A DNA stretch of 26,050 bases from Firmicutes bacterium UBA4049. GTDB lineage: Bacteria; Bacillota; Desulfotomaculia; Desulfotomaculales; Nap2-2B. The notes under the pieces were generated by a model, which worked only from the letters and a program-made list of their open reading frames with translations, was not told the origin of the DNA and searched no databases. Where the stretch lies: positions 1 to 26,050 of the forward strand of contig DFZT01000095.1 in assembly GCA_002382755.1 (NCBI GenBank), written 5' to 3'. Positions 7,673 through 16,097 of this stretch are shown here, in pieces; the first letter of the stretch is position 1; each line of letters begins with the position of its first letter. A program made the position numbers and the translations under genes.

Positions 7673-7750
7673 TATAAAAGATTCCTTATAAACCATTTTA
7701 ACGAAGGACACCTGGTAGTCGGTCTGGACAACCTTTGTACCGGTTTCTAG
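7673..7750 (+). pseudogene. Fragment of a nucleotide-sugar epimerase/dehydratase (extended SDR)
   Basis: Just after the ugd remnant, one frame reads YKRFLINHFNEGHLVVGLDN then LCTGF before a stop. This matches the segment after the first Rossmann glycine loop in GalE/UDP-glucuronate epimerase-type SDR enzymes (...FL...G H x V V G L D N L x T G). The glycine loop and the rest of the enzyme are missing. Together with ugd it suggests a former sugar-nucleotide gene pair. The call is by motif only and the fragment is short. Confidence 0.6.
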
Positions 7751-7809
7751 GATGTTACATGACATTGGCTTTTATTGGTTGGCTGCTTTATTGTTTAAAT
7801 GGCACCAAT

Positions 7810-7837
7810 AAAAAACCGCGTCGATTACCTCAGCGGT
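7810..7837 (-). terminator. Possible terminator of the DUF2062 gene
   Basis: On the minus strand, 31 nt after the stop at 7868, ACCGC (7837-7833) pairs with GCGGT (7819-7815) around a 13-nt loop, and a run of T follows. The stem is only 5 bp, so confidence is limited. The rest of 7751-7867 shows nothing recognisable. Confidence 0.4.
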
Positions 7838-7867
7838 AACATACTTATGGCAAAGTCCGTTGACATT

Positions 7868-8437
7868 TTATTTTCCGTATCCTTGCCTGCGTCTGATAAA
7901 CCACATTAAAAAATAATATGTAACAACCCCTATAATAGCGGCATTGATCAGGCTGCCCATAAAAAATGGGTAGCCGTGTTCGAAGAGTTTATCAAGAAAA
8001 AAGTCAAAAGTTGATATTCCCATATCATGGATGTCCGGTCCTGGTATATCCCCAAAAATGAGTTTTCCTACAAAAAAATCCAAAGCATAAAAAGAAGGTA
8101 CGGCCAGTTTAAGTAAAATTACTGTCGAGACCGCCGCAACTGTATTAATTCTTAACGCACGGGCAACCAAAAAAGATAAAGGTATACTAATTATTGGTAT
8201 AGGGAGAAAATCAAACGCCAATCCAAGAGCAACTCCGCCCGCAATCTTTTTTGGAGAATCAGACAAGTTTAAGATTTTGTTTAAGTAAAAATAAAATTTA
8301 CTACCTGGTTTTACATAAAATAATTTTTTAATCTTGTTTAATAACCTGTCTTTCCAGCATTTTATATAGCACACGGCCTGTCTTTCCATGAAAATTATTT
8401 TCCTTATATTTTGATAAAGGTAAATCCTTCTATACAT
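7868..8437 (-). CDS. DUF2062 integral membrane protein
   Basis: The protein has up to 189 aa, and the part from about residue 45 matches the DUF2062 pattern: SPKKIAGGVALGLAFDFLPI with the family's G-x-A-x-G-x-x-x-x-F-x-P glycine-rich first helix, then ISIPLSFLVARALRINTVAA, and a last hydrophobic segment (NAAIIGVVTYYFLMWFIRRR). Three membrane segments are likely, with a positive C-terminus. Function is not established for the family; some members are fused to glycosyltransferases. The ATG at 8437 lacks an RBS. A second ATG at 8389 has AAGGAA nine bases ahead and gives a 173-aa protein, which I prefer. The gene stands alone on the minus strand, divergent from carB. I see no clear promoter. Confidence 0.8.
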   Translation of the reverse strand: MYRRIYLYQNIRKIIFMERQAVCYIKCWKDRLLNKIKKLFYVKPGSKFYFYLNKILNLSDSPKKIAGGVALGLAFDFLPIPIISIPLSFLVARALRINTVAAVSTVILLKLAVPSFYALDFFVGKLIFGDIPGPDIHDMGISTFDFFLDKLFEHGYPFFMGSLINAAIIGVVTYYFLMWFIRRRQGYGK

Positions 8438-8592
8438 GTAAAAAGTGATCTGGAAGGATTATAACACAAATTAGCCCATTGGCAAAAAAAGAAAAATCAA
8501 AGTATGCTTATTATACTTGGGAAAACATTGTTTTCAAATCCTTTCTGGCCGATAACGCCTTTATTATATAATAAAATTTTATGAAGAAGGTA

Positions 8593-8621
8593 TTGGTCCT
8601 AATAAGATTATTTGTTAAAAT
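8593..8621 (+). promoter_or_regulatory. Candidate sigma-A promoter of carB
   Basis: TTGGTC (8593-8598), a 17-nt spacer and TAAAAT (8616-8621) predict a start near 8628. The inverted repeat at 8633-8660 would then lie at the very 5' end of the transcript. Confidence 0.45.
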
Positions 8622-8632
8622 AAAGATTTGAG

Positions 8633-8660
8633 AGAACTTGGACCGTGTTGTGCAAGTTCT
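8633..8660 (+). promoter_or_regulatory. Inverted repeat in the carB leader
   Basis: AGAACTTG (8633-8640) and CAAGTTCT (8653-8660) form a perfect 8-bp inverted repeat with a 12-nt loop. It ends 11 nt before the carB RBS (AGGCAGGAG). It could be an operator or an RNA hairpin. It does not resemble the PyrR RNA site or an ArgR box that I know. Confidence 0.4.
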
Positions 8661-8688
8661 TATTCTACGATGAGGCAGGAGCAAAAAC

Positions 8689-11600
8689 ATGCCAAAACGC
8701 AATGATATCAACAAAATTTTGATTGTCGGATCAGGCCCGATAGTGATTGGACAGGCTTGTGAATTTGACTATTCCGGGACTCAGGCCTGTAAAGCCCTGC
8801 GCAAATTGGGATATAAGATCGTCCTGGTTAATTCCAACCCGGCTACGATTATGACAGACACAAGCATTGCAGATATAACCTATATCGAACCGCTAAACTT
8901 AAGAAGTCTCACTGACATAATAGCCAAAGAACGTCCGGATGCGCTGCTGCCGAATTTGGGCGGGCAATCCGGTCTAAACCTGTGTTCGGAACTATACAAG
9001 GCCGGTATCCTGGAACAATACTCTGTAAAAGTAATCGGAGTGCAGGTTGACGCTATAGAACGCGGTGAAGACCGGATTGCTTTTAAGGATACGATGAACC
9101 GTCTTGGTATTGAAATGCCCCGCAGCAAACCAGCCTACAGCTTCGAGGAAGCTGAAAAAATAGCCCGGGAACTTGGATATCCGGTGGTTATCCGCCCCGC
9201 TTATACTATGGGTGGTACGGGAGGCGGATTGGTCTATAATGTTGAAGAATTAAAAACGATTGTTAACCGCGGAATTGCCGCCAGTTTAATCGGCCAGGTT
9301 CTGGTTGAAGAATCGGTGCTGGGCTGGGAAGAACTTGAACTGGAAGTAGTCCGTGACGCAAAAAACCAGATGATTACCGTTTGTTTTATCGAAAATATCG
9401 ATGCCATGGGAGTGCATACCGGAGATTCCTGCTGTGCGGCGCCCATGCTGACGATCAGCCGCGAACTCCAGCAAAGACTGCAGAAATATTCTTATGATGT
9501 TGTGGAGGCCATCGAGGTAGTAGGCGGTACAAATATACAGTTCGCCCACGATCCTAAAACCGGGCGGGTCGTTATTATTGAAATAAATCCCCGCACTTCA
9601 CGTTCCTCCGCCCTGGCTTCAAAAGCAACCGGCTTCCCCATTGCCTTAATTTCCGCAATGCTCGCCGCCGGCCTTACCCTGGACGAAATCCCCTACTGGC
9701 GGGATGGCACTCTTGAGAAATATACTCCTTCAGGCGATTATGTGGTTATCAAATTTGCCCGCTGGGCTTTTGAGAAATTCCGCGGCGCTCAGGATATCCT
9801 GGGAACACAGATGCGTGCTGTCGGGGAAGTTATGAGTATCGGTAAAAATTATAAGGAAGCTTTCCAAAAAGCAATCCGCTCTCTGGAAATCAACCGCTAC
9901 GGTTTGGGTTTCGCAAAGGATTTCAACCAGTGTTCTTTAGAAGAACTACTTGCGCTGCTTGCAGAGCCGTCGAGTGAACGCCAGTTTATCATGTACGAGG
10001 CGCTTCGCAAAGGGGCCGACATTGAACATCTTTTTCAGTTAACGCACATTAAGCCGTGGTTTATCCAGCAGATGAAGGAACTCGTTCTGCTTGAGGAAGA
10101 AATACTGAAATACAAACACGGGCATCTCCCTGATGAATTGTTGATCAAGGCAAAAAAGGACGGGTTTGCCGATCGCTATCTGGCCATGCTGCTGGATATG
10201 CCGGAAACAGAAATCCGGCGGCATAGAACTGCTCTCGGTATGGTCGAAGGATGGGAAGCCGTGCCGGTCAGCGGTGTTGAAAACTCATCTTATTACTTTT
10301 CTACCTATAACGCGCCGGATAAGACGACAAGTTCAAGCGAAAGGCCTAAAGTTATGATTCTGGGCGGAGGCCCTAACCGGATCGGCCAGGGGATCGAGTT
10401 TGATTACTGCTGCGTGCATACATCCTTTGCCCTGCGTGATTTGGGTTACGAAACTGTTATTGTCAACTGCAATCCGGAAACGGTTTCTACCGATTACGAC
10501 ACATCCGACAAGCTGTATTTTGAACCCCTTACAGTTGAAGATGTTTTAAGCATCTACGAAAAGGAAAAACCGCTGGGCGCAATTGTACAGTTCGGCGGGC
10601 AGACACCATTAAATATCGCCGGGGAATTGGCCAAGTCAGGGGTAAAAATTCTTGGGACCACACCGGAAACAATCGACCTGGCCGAGGACCGCGACCGTTT
10701 TCGCCAGATCATGAGTAAACTGGATATTCCCATGCCAAAATCCGGCATGGCTGTAAATATTGAAGAGGCTCTGGAAATTGCCGCTGAGATTGGCTATCCT
10801 TTGATGGTCAGGCCTTCCTATGTATTGGGCGGGCGCGGGATGGAAATTGTTCATGATGAAGAAATGCTTCGCCATTATGTAGCGGCTGCTGTGGGAGTAA
10901 CTCCGGAAAGGCCGATTTTGATTGATAAGTTTCTTAGTAACGCTATCGAAGCGGAAGCAGACGCAATAGCGGACGGGAATGACGCTTATGTTCCTACTGT
11001 AATGGAGCATATTGAACTTGCCGGCATTCACTCGGGAGATTCGGCCTGTGTGATTCCACCAATCAGCATCCCTGCTAAACACCTGGCGACCATTGAGGAA
11101 TACACAAAGAAAATCGCCAAAGAACTTAATGTAGTCGGGCTGATGAACATGCAGTACGCTATTGCCGGCGACGTGGTTTATGTTTTAGAAGCCAACCCCA
11201 GGGCTTCAAGAACGGTGCCCCTTGTATCGAAAGTCTGCAATGTTTCAATGGCCAGAATTGCCACGGAAATAATGATGGCCGCCAATGAAGGCAAAAGATA
11301 TCCTTTCAGTAAGCTGACTTCTAAAATGATTCCCCATTTCGGGGTTAAGGAAGCAGTTTTCCCGTTTAATATGTTCCAGGAAGTTGACCCCATACTTGGA
11401 CCGGAAATGCGTTCCACAGGGGAAGTGCTTGGTATTGCCGGTTCCTTCGGCCTGGCCTATTACAAAGCCCAGGAAGCCACCAAATCCCCCCTGCCCGTAA
11501 GCGGGACAGTGCTGATCAGCGTAAACGATCAGGACAAACAGGCAGTTCTGGAAACAGCCAGGAAATTTGCCAGTATCGGTTTCAGCATTAAAGCATCCGG

Positions 11601-11916
11601 CGGCACCCACAAGTTCCTGCGTGAAAACGGCATTCCGTCCGAGAAAATCAAAAAATTACATGAGGGGCGCCCCAACATAGTCGATGGAATTACAAACAAG
11701 GAGATCAACCTGGTAATCAATACACCATCCGGCAAACTAAGCCAGAACGATGATTCTTATATCCGCAAGACTGCCATTAAATATAATGTGCCTTATATAA
11801 CAACCATAGCGGCGGCTTTTGCCAGCGTCGTCGGCATTGCAGCCTATATAGAAAAAGTTACTCCTCAAGCTGCATTAAAATCCCTTCAGGAATACCATTC
11901 AGACATTACCGGTTAG
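8689..11916 (+). CDS. carB: Carbamoyl-phosphate synthase large subunit
   Basis: The 1075-aa protein has the full family length. It makes carbamoyl phosphate from bicarbonate, ATP and ammonia supplied by the CarA glutaminase, for pyrimidine and arginine synthesis. Both ATP-grasp halves are intact. The N-half opens with GSGPIVIGQACEFDYSG and has metal ligands in NIQFAH and IEINPRTSRSSALASK. The C-half opens with LGGGPNRIGQGIEFDYCC and has NMQYA and LEANPRASRTVP. The MGS-like allosteric domain at about 940-1075 keeps the Lys of ISVNDQDK, the Thr of SGGTH, KKLHEGRPNI and the NTPSG loop. The start is fixed by AGGCAGGAG ten bases before the ATG. No carA or pyr gene is adjacent: a membrane protein on the other strand lies upstream and a protease downstream, so carA must be elsewhere. 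Confidence 0.97.
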   Translation: MPKRNDINKILIVGSGPIVIGQACEFDYSGTQACKALRKLGYKIVLVNSNPATIMTDTSIADITYIEPLNLRSLTDIIAKERPDALLPNLGGQSGLNLCSELYKAGILEQYSVKVIGVQVDAIERGEDRIAFKDTMNRLGIEMPRSKPAYSFEEAEKIARELGYPVVIRPAYTMGGTGGGLVYNVEELKTIVNRGIAASLIGQVLVEESVLGWEELELEVVRDAKNQMITVCFIENIDAMGVHTGDSCCAAPMLTISRELQQRLQKYSYDVVEAIEVVGGTNIQFAHDPKTGRVVIIEINPRTSRSSALASKATGFPIALISAMLAAGLTLDEIPYWRDGTLEKYTPSGDYVVIKFARWAFEKFRGAQDILGTQMRAVGEVMSIGKNYKEAFQKAIRSLEINRYGLGFAKDFNQCSLEELLALLAEPSSERQFIMYEALRKGADIEHLFQLTHIKPWFIQQMKELVLLEEEILKYKHGHLPDELLIKAKKDGFADRYLAMLLDMPETEIRRHRTALGMVEGWEAVPVSGVENSSYYFSTYNAPDKTTSSSERPKVMILGGGPNRIGQGIEFDYCCVHTSFALRDLGYETVIVNCNPETVSTDYDTSDKLYFEPLTVEDVLSIYEKEKPLGAIVQFGGQTPLNIAGELAKSGVKILGTTPETIDLAEDRDRFRQIMSKLDIPMPKSGMAVNIEEALEIAAEIGYPLMVRPSYVLGGRGMEIVHDEEMLRHYVAAAVGVTPERPILIDKFLSNAIEAEADAIADGNDAYVPTVMEHIELAGIHSGDSACVIPPISIPAKHLATIEEYTKKIAKELNVVGLMNMQYAIAGDVVYVLEANPRASRTVPLVSKVCNVSMARIATEIMMAANEGKRYPFSKLTSKMIPHFGVKEAVFPFNMFQEVDPILGPEMRSTGEVLGIAGSFGLAYYKAQEATKSPLPVSGTVLISVNDQDKQAVLETARKFASIGFSIKASGGTHKFLRENGIPSEKIKKLHEGRPNIVDGITNKEINLVINTPSGKLSQNDDSYIRKTAIKYNVPYITTIAAAFASVVGIAAYIEKVTPQAALKSLQEYHSDITG

Positions 11917-11926
11917 AAATATTAGT

Positions 11927-11990
11927 TGACGAGGGGGCGGGGTTGTTAATAATATCTCGAGAAGCTGCCAACAACCCCGTCCCCCCGTCA
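11927..11990 (+). repeat. Long GC-rich inverted repeat after carB (possible terminator)
   Basis: Two 21-nt arms (11927-11947 and 11970-11990) match at 19 of 21 positions when folded, around a 22-nt loop that contains CTCGAG. The hairpin begins 10 nt after the carB stop codon. It is strong enough to end transcription, but only a short TTT follows, so it may instead be a dispersed intergenic palindrome. Confidence 0.6.
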
Positions 11991-12111
11991 CACTTTAAAC
12001 CCAAAAAATATTTCACAATTTCTTCAAGATTTCTCCAGATTTATTTATAGTTTGTTCTGTTAAAATTACTGCAAATAATGTTTCTCATTTCTATAAGAAA
12101 AGGTGTTGAAT

Positions 12112-12954
12112 ATGTCAAATCTCAAAAGAATCCTCCTTTTTACAGCCCTGGCAGCCTTCGTTGCAGGAGTTATGTTCATGAGCGGGTGCCTTTTCGCCAA
12201 CGATCTGCCCCTGTTTTCGCAAGGTAAAGGATCATTGGCGGTTGATTTGGCGGATGCTGCCGGCGCCGGCGGTATGAATTCGGAAACTGTCGCCGATATT
12301 GTCAGCAGCGCCGGCCCTGCGGTTGTTAAAATCGACACGGTAACAACAAGCAGTGTGCAGATCGATCCTTTCTTTAACGACCCTTTTTTCAGGCAGTTTT
12401 TCGGCGGACCCTTTAATAAACCGCAGCCTCGGGAGGAACATGGTTTGGGTACCGGCTTTATCATTTCCAGTGACGGATATATTTTGACCAATGATCATGT
12501 CATTAACGGCGCCGACAAGATTACAGTCACCGTCCAGGGATACAAAAACCCCTTGCAGGCCAGTGTGATAGGCGCGGATTATGATCTGGACCTTGCTGTC
12601 TTAAAGGTGCAGGCCAAAAACCTGCCGTCATTAAAACTGGGTGATTCAAATAAAATCAGGGTCGGAAACTGGGTTATCGCAATCGGCAATCCCTACGGGC
12701 TTGATCATACTGTAACAGTGGGTGTAATCAGCGCCAAAGGACGCCCCGTGACCGTGGAAAACCGCAATTACAAAAACCTGCTGCAGACTGACGCATCAAT
12801 TAACCCTGGAAACAGCGGCGGCCCGCTGCTTAACCTGGCCGGTGAAGTAATCGGAATTAACACTGCCGTAGCCCAGGCTCAGGGAATAGGTTTTGCAATT
12901 CCGTCGAAAACGGCTAATGATGTTATCCAGCAATTAATTACAAAGGGAAAGTAG
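12112..12954 (+). CDS. HtrA/DegP-type (S1C) serine protease, truncated before its PDZ domain
   Basis: I place the start at ATG 12112, because AAAAGG at about 12098-12103 fits as its RBS and overlaps the earlier GTG. The product is 280 aa. Residues 6-28 form a signal anchor. The trypsin-like domain has the full triad: His129 in TNDHV, Asp160 in DYDLDLAVLK and Ser235 in NPGNSGGPLL. The segment ahead of it (DPFFNDPFFRQFF) is typical of Firmicute HtrA. The frame ends in TAG right after the protease domain, where family members run on into a PDZ domain. The PDZ sequence is present downstream in other frames. The remaining protein could still fold as a PDZ-less, membrane-anchored protease for misfolded envelope proteins, or it may be dead. 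Confidence 0.85.
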   Translation: MSNLKRILLFTALAAFVAGVMFMSGCLFANDLPLFSQGKGSLAVDLADAAGAGGMNSETVADIVSSAGPAVVKIDTVTTSSVQIDPFFNDPFFRQFFGGPFNKPQPREEHGLGTGFIISSDGYILTNDHVINGADKITVTVQGYKNPLQASVIGADYDLDLAVLKVQAKNLPSLKLGDSNKIRVGNWVIAIGNPYGLDHTVTVGVISAKGRPVTVENRNYKNLLQTDASINPGNSGGPLLNLAGEVIGINTAVAQAQGIGFAIPSKTANDVIQQLITKGK

Positions 12955-13258
12955 CTCATCCCCGGCTTGGCGTACAGGTAAGGTCTTTAAACGCTGGATT
13001 AGCCTCCGAACTTAGCTGCAAAGCCACGGAAAGGGCGCTGTGGCGGGTGTCCTTTCCGGCCTTTCCGGCGGCCCCGCCGCACAAGCAGGATTAAAGCAGG
13101 GCAATATCATAGTAAAATGGGCCGGCAAGGATGTGCCCACGCCGGATGCGATTGTTGATCTGATCAGCAAATCGGAAATAGGCAATGCTAAAAAAGAGAA
13201 ATGGAAGTGCTTTTTGGTTTCTTCACTGTTATACTGTTTCAGGAAGGTAATCAGTTAA
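12951..13258 (+). pseudogene. Frameshifted PDZ domain of the HtrA protease
   Basis: Reading from 12951 gives VAHPRLGVQVRSLNAGLASE, the expected start of an HtrA PDZ domain. Near 13018 the homology moves to another frame: GAVAGVLSGLSGGPAAQAGL then KQGNIIVKWAGKDVPTPDAI, the ligand-binding and core strands. After SEIG (near 13185) the expected last strands are lost again, and the frame ends at 13258 in unrelated sequence. At 13050-13067 a 9-nt unit (CTTTCCGGC) is duplicated in tandem, adding three residues. At least two, probably three, frameshifts separate this from the protease ORF, so no intact PDZ domain can be made. Confidence 0.85.
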
Positions 13259-13311
13259 TTTTGTTGAGATATTCTTAATAAATGACCTTTTCCAGGAGGT
13301 AAGATTTATAC

Positions 13312-14817
13312 ATGTCTGTAGCGTCATTTTTACGTGACAGCGCCTTAAGTAACCCTGAAAAAACCGCAGTTTACTTTAACAATACGGAAATACAGTACAA
13401 ACAGCTTAATATGGAAGCCGACAGCCTTGCCCGGGGTCTTCTAAACCTGGGCCTCGGATTTGGTCAAATGGTCGGCCTCCTTCTCGGAAACAGCCCTGAT
13501 TTCATACGTTCATACTTTGCGGTAGCCCGGGCAGGAGGGGTGATCCTGCCGATTAATCCTTTATTTAAAGGCGAGGAAATAAAATTTATTTTAAATGACG
13601 CCCAGGTTTCCATTCTAATTACCGTCAAAGCATTCCTTCCGTTAATCGAGAGCATTAGAAACGATGTGCCTTCTTTAAAAAGAACCATCGTTTCGGGAGG
13701 AGAAACAAATGATCAGGCAATTGATCTGGATATTTTATTAATCGAGGGATCTTATCCAATTGATGTTCCTGTTCAGGAAAGCGACACAGCAGCCTGCCTT
13801 TATACCTCCGGAACTACCGGCAAACCAAAGGGAGCTTTACTGTCGCACGGGAACCTGATCTTCGACGCACTGGCCTCCAGCAGGCGGTTTGAAGTAGATT
13901 CCGAAGATACCCACTTATGCGTTCTGCCTCTTTTCCATTCATTTGCCCAGATGGCCTCAATGCTTATACCGATAAGCTCGGGAGGAAGCATAGCCATACT
14001 CCCCCAGTTCCAGCCGGACGTTGTTTTAAACGAAATTACTAAGAGAAAAATTACCTGTTTCTGCGGCGTTCCGGCCATGTTCCGAATCCTATTGCTTGCC
14101 CTTTCGGGCACAAAAAGCTTTGATCTGTCCTCGCTCCGTCTTTGCGTATGCGGAGGCGCTCCCTGCCCTCCGGAAATCATACAGACTTATCAGGAAAAGA
14201 TAGGCATAACTTTGCTGGAGGGAAACGGTCCGACAGAAACATCCCCTGTATCGTACGTCAACCCTCCGCACTTGTGCAAACCGGGATCTGTCGGCCCGCC
14301 GCTTGATGGGGTGAAAGTAAAAATTATCAATGAATCGGGGCAGGAATTACCTGCCGGCGAGGTTGGGGAAATATGCATCCGGGGGCCAAATGTTATGAAA
14401 GGCTACTTAAATCAACCCGAAGCTACCGCGGAAGTTTTAAAAGAAGGGTGGCTCCACACCGGAGACCTCGGAAAAGTTGACCAGGACGGCTATGTTTACA
14501 TTGTTGACCGTAAGAAAGACATGATTATAGTAGGAGGATTCAACGTTTATCCGAGAGAAGTTGAAGAATTCCTGCAGAAGCACCCGATGGTTGCCGAGGC
14601 CGCCGTGATAGGTATTCCCGATGAAAAGCGCGGGGAAGCGCCAAAAGCATTTGTAGTTCTGAAACCAGGCCAAAAAATTGCTCCCAGAGAACTTATTTCA
14701 TACTGCCGTAAGAACATGGCCAACTTTAAATATCCAAAACAGGTTGTCATAGTAGATAGTCTTGTAAAAAACTCCACCGGCAAAGTTGATAAAAATTTTC
14801 TCCGGCAAATTAAGTAA
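13312..14817 (+). CDS. AMP-forming long-chain acyl-CoA synthetase
   Basis: This 501-aa member of the ANL adenylating superfamily has normal length and starts at an ATG nine or more bases after AGGAGGT (13294). The AMP-binding P-loop LYTSGTTGKPKG lies at residues 163-174. NGPTETSP follows at about 305 and GWLHTGDLGKVDQDGYVYIV at about 380. The hinge/linker is DRKKDMIIVGGFNVYPREVE and the catalytic Lys sits in NSTGKVDK near residue 491. It activates a carboxylic acid to the acyl-adenylate and then the CoA thioester in the cytosol. The overall pattern is that of long/medium-chain fatty-acid CoA ligases, but the substrate chain cannot be fixed from sequence. It is transcribed alone after the broken htrA gene. 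Confidence 0.92.
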   Translation: MSVASFLRDSALSNPEKTAVYFNNTEIQYKQLNMEADSLARGLLNLGLGFGQMVGLLLGNSPDFIRSYFAVARAGGVILPINPLFKGEEIKFILNDAQVSILITVKAFLPLIESIRNDVPSLKRTIVSGGETNDQAIDLDILLIEGSYPIDVPVQESDTAACLYTSGTTGKPKGALLSHGNLIFDALASSRRFEVDSEDTHLCVLPLFHSFAQMASMLIPISSGGSIAILPQFQPDVVLNEITKRKITCFCGVPAMFRILLLALSGTKSFDLSSLRLCVCGGAPCPPEIIQTYQEKIGITLLEGNGPTETSPVSYVNPPHLCKPGSVGPPLDGVKVKIINESGQELPAGEVGEICIRGPNVMKGYLNQPEATAEVLKEGWLHTGDLGKVDQDGYVYIVDRKKDMIIVGGFNVYPREVEEFLQKHPMVAEAAVIGIPDEKRGEAPKAFVVLKPGQKIAPRELISYCRKNMANFKYPKQVVIVDSLVKNSTGKVDKNFLRQIK

Positions 14818-14980
14818 AAACCTGATTGCTCCGAATGGTTAAGAATGGTTTTAAAAAACGGAACTTGGAAATGTTTAATTTAAAAAACGCTGTTTGGATG
14901 GTTCTTGCGGCATTGTAATCTTCAGGGCTGTAGCATGGCCCTCTTTAATCCATTCTCTTTGAATACAGCTGCAAGGATAT

Positions 14981-15028
14981 GCGCCCTTTTTTGTTTGCGT
15001 CTGAATCCAAAAAAGGGCGCCGTTTTTA
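14981..15028. terminator. Bidirectional terminator between acyl-CoA synthetase and beta-lactamase-like genes
   Basis: A 13-bp perfect stem (GCGCCCTTTTTTG 14981-14993 and CAAAAAAGGGCGC 15008-15020) has a 14-nt loop, and CGTTTTTAG follows on the plus strand. It lies between the two convergent genes, 163 nt after the acyl-CoA synthetase stop and 35 nt past the minus-strand stop at 15056. Nothing else is recognisable in 14818-14980. Confidence 0.75.
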
Positions 15029-15055
15029 GATTTATATTCAATTCCGGGTTAGTTT

Positions 15056-16027
15056 TTAAGCCGGTTCGTTATTATGATAATCGTAAACAATCCTGGAAAT
15101 TTCGGCGATCCTTTCAAAGCCCCGGTCTATATCGTCTACATTTTTTGTCAAAACGACAAGAACATAGGGATGTTCGGTAAAAACTATCCCCGCGTCATTT
15201 GCGACACCCGTAACGTCCCCTTCCTTATGGGAAACCGTTACAGACTTATCGATCTTTCCATTCAGTCCGACGTTATAAATAGAGTTGGCCATATCATATA
15301 AAATCTGTTGTCCCATTTCCGGATTTTTTTCATTAAATTTAAGGACAGCCTCAACATACTTGCCCATATCTTCAGCGGTGGTAATATTCCAGCCATCCGG
15401 AAACACTGTCTCACCACCCAGGCTGCGCATAAAGTTGGCCAGATTATACTTACCAACTTTCCTTAGAATCATCCGGCAGGCTATATTATCGCTGACGGTG
15501 ATAGAAAGATTTGCCAGAGTGCGCAGTGAATATTCATCCCCGTCATGCGCGGAAAACTGCAAAGTACCTGCTCCGGACTGATAATCAACATCGCTGTCGT
15601 ATGCTACCGTGTCATTCCAATTTAATTTTCCCTGATCGATTAAAGTATTCAGGTAAAGGACGGCAGGCACTTTAACAAGGCTTGCCGCAGTAATTGGCTC
15701 TTTTCCGTTAATGCTGAAAATCGCGCCGGAATCAAGGTCTTTAAAATAGATGCCGTAGAATCCCGGCTGCGTCTTTGTGTAATCATTTATTTGTTTGATT
15801 AACTGGGAATATTGAACATCTGAAACCGGCTTCTCTTTCACAATCTTGTCTGAATCGGTTTTTTCCGATGTTACACTTGTTACACTGTTTGTTTTTGTTG
15901 TGTCTTTATCTTTAACAGTTATGTTTTTATTAGCGACACTTGTCATATCGTTCGCCAAACCGCAGCTTGTAAAAGAAAAGGGTATTAAAATCACAAGTAA
16001 TATGCGTAAGGCGCCTAATCTTTTCAC
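15056..16027 (-). CDS. Beta-lactamase-like serine hydrolase, lipoprotein
   Basis: I choose GTG 16027 as start (323 aa). AAAGGGGG lies just ahead and the signal peptide then begins correctly (MKRLGALRILLVILIPFSFT followed by S and Cys22, a lipobox). The upstream extension to 16126 would bury this signal. After a Thr/Lys-rich linker come the penicillin-binding fold motifs: Ser116-x-x-Lys119 in SLVKVP, SDN at 179-181, and KEG at 268-270 in place of KTG. I do not see the class A omega-loop Glu-x-x-Leu-Asn; the region reads PDGWNITTAEDMGKYVEAV. It therefore fits the Beta_lactamase2 group and may be a DD-peptidase- or esterase-like enzyme rather than a true antibiotic-hydrolysing lactamase. It would be exported and lipid-anchored. 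Confidence 0.85.
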   Translation of the reverse strand: MKRLGALRILLVILIPFSFTSCGLANDMTSVANKNITVKDKDTTKTNSVTSVTSEKTDSDKIVKEKPVSDVQYSQLIKQINDYTKTQPGFYGIYFKDLDSGAIFSINGKEPITAASLVKVPAVLYLNTLIDQGKLNWNDTVAYDSDVDYQSGAGTLQFSAHDGDEYSLRTLANLSITVSDNIACRMILRKVGKYNLANFMRSLGGETVFPDGWNITTAEDMGKYVEAVLKFNEKNPEMGQQILYDMANSIYNVGLNGKIDKSVTVSHKEGDVTGVANDAGIVFTEHPYVLVVLTKNVDDIDRGFERIAEISRIVYDYHNNEPA

Positions 16028-16057
16028 TTCGTATGGCCCCCTTTTAAAAAATAAAAA

Positions 16058-16079
16058 TCCGGGGTTTAATTTCTCCGGA
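16058..16079 (-). promoter_or_regulatory. Leader hairpin followed by T-runs upstream of the beta-lactamase-like gene
   Basis: In the 5' leader, TCCGG and CCGGA pair around 12 nt, and TTTTTATTTTTT follows before the RBS. The stem is only 5 bp, so this may be a weak attenuator-like element or chance. Confidence 0.3.
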
Positions 16080-16097
16080 ATCTGATGTACACAAAAC

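Noticed and set aside
8560..8575. 16-bp perfect palindrome of A and T upstream of carB
   Set aside because: Pure AT sequence in an AT-rich gap; expected by chance too often to call an operator.
8511..8714. Minus-strand frame overlapping the carB start
   Set aside because: It covers the carB promoter, leader and start, is AT-driven and shows no protein-like features.
12181..12192. MSGC in the HtrA N-terminus as a lipobox
   Set aside because: The residues before Cys (F-M-S-G-C) fit poorly, and HtrA proteins normally use this helix as a signal anchor.
14905..15180. 91-codon plus-strand frame between the acyl-CoA synthetase and the beta-lactamase-like gene
   Set aside because: It runs through the terminator hairpin and the antisense of the hydrolase gene, with no RBS.
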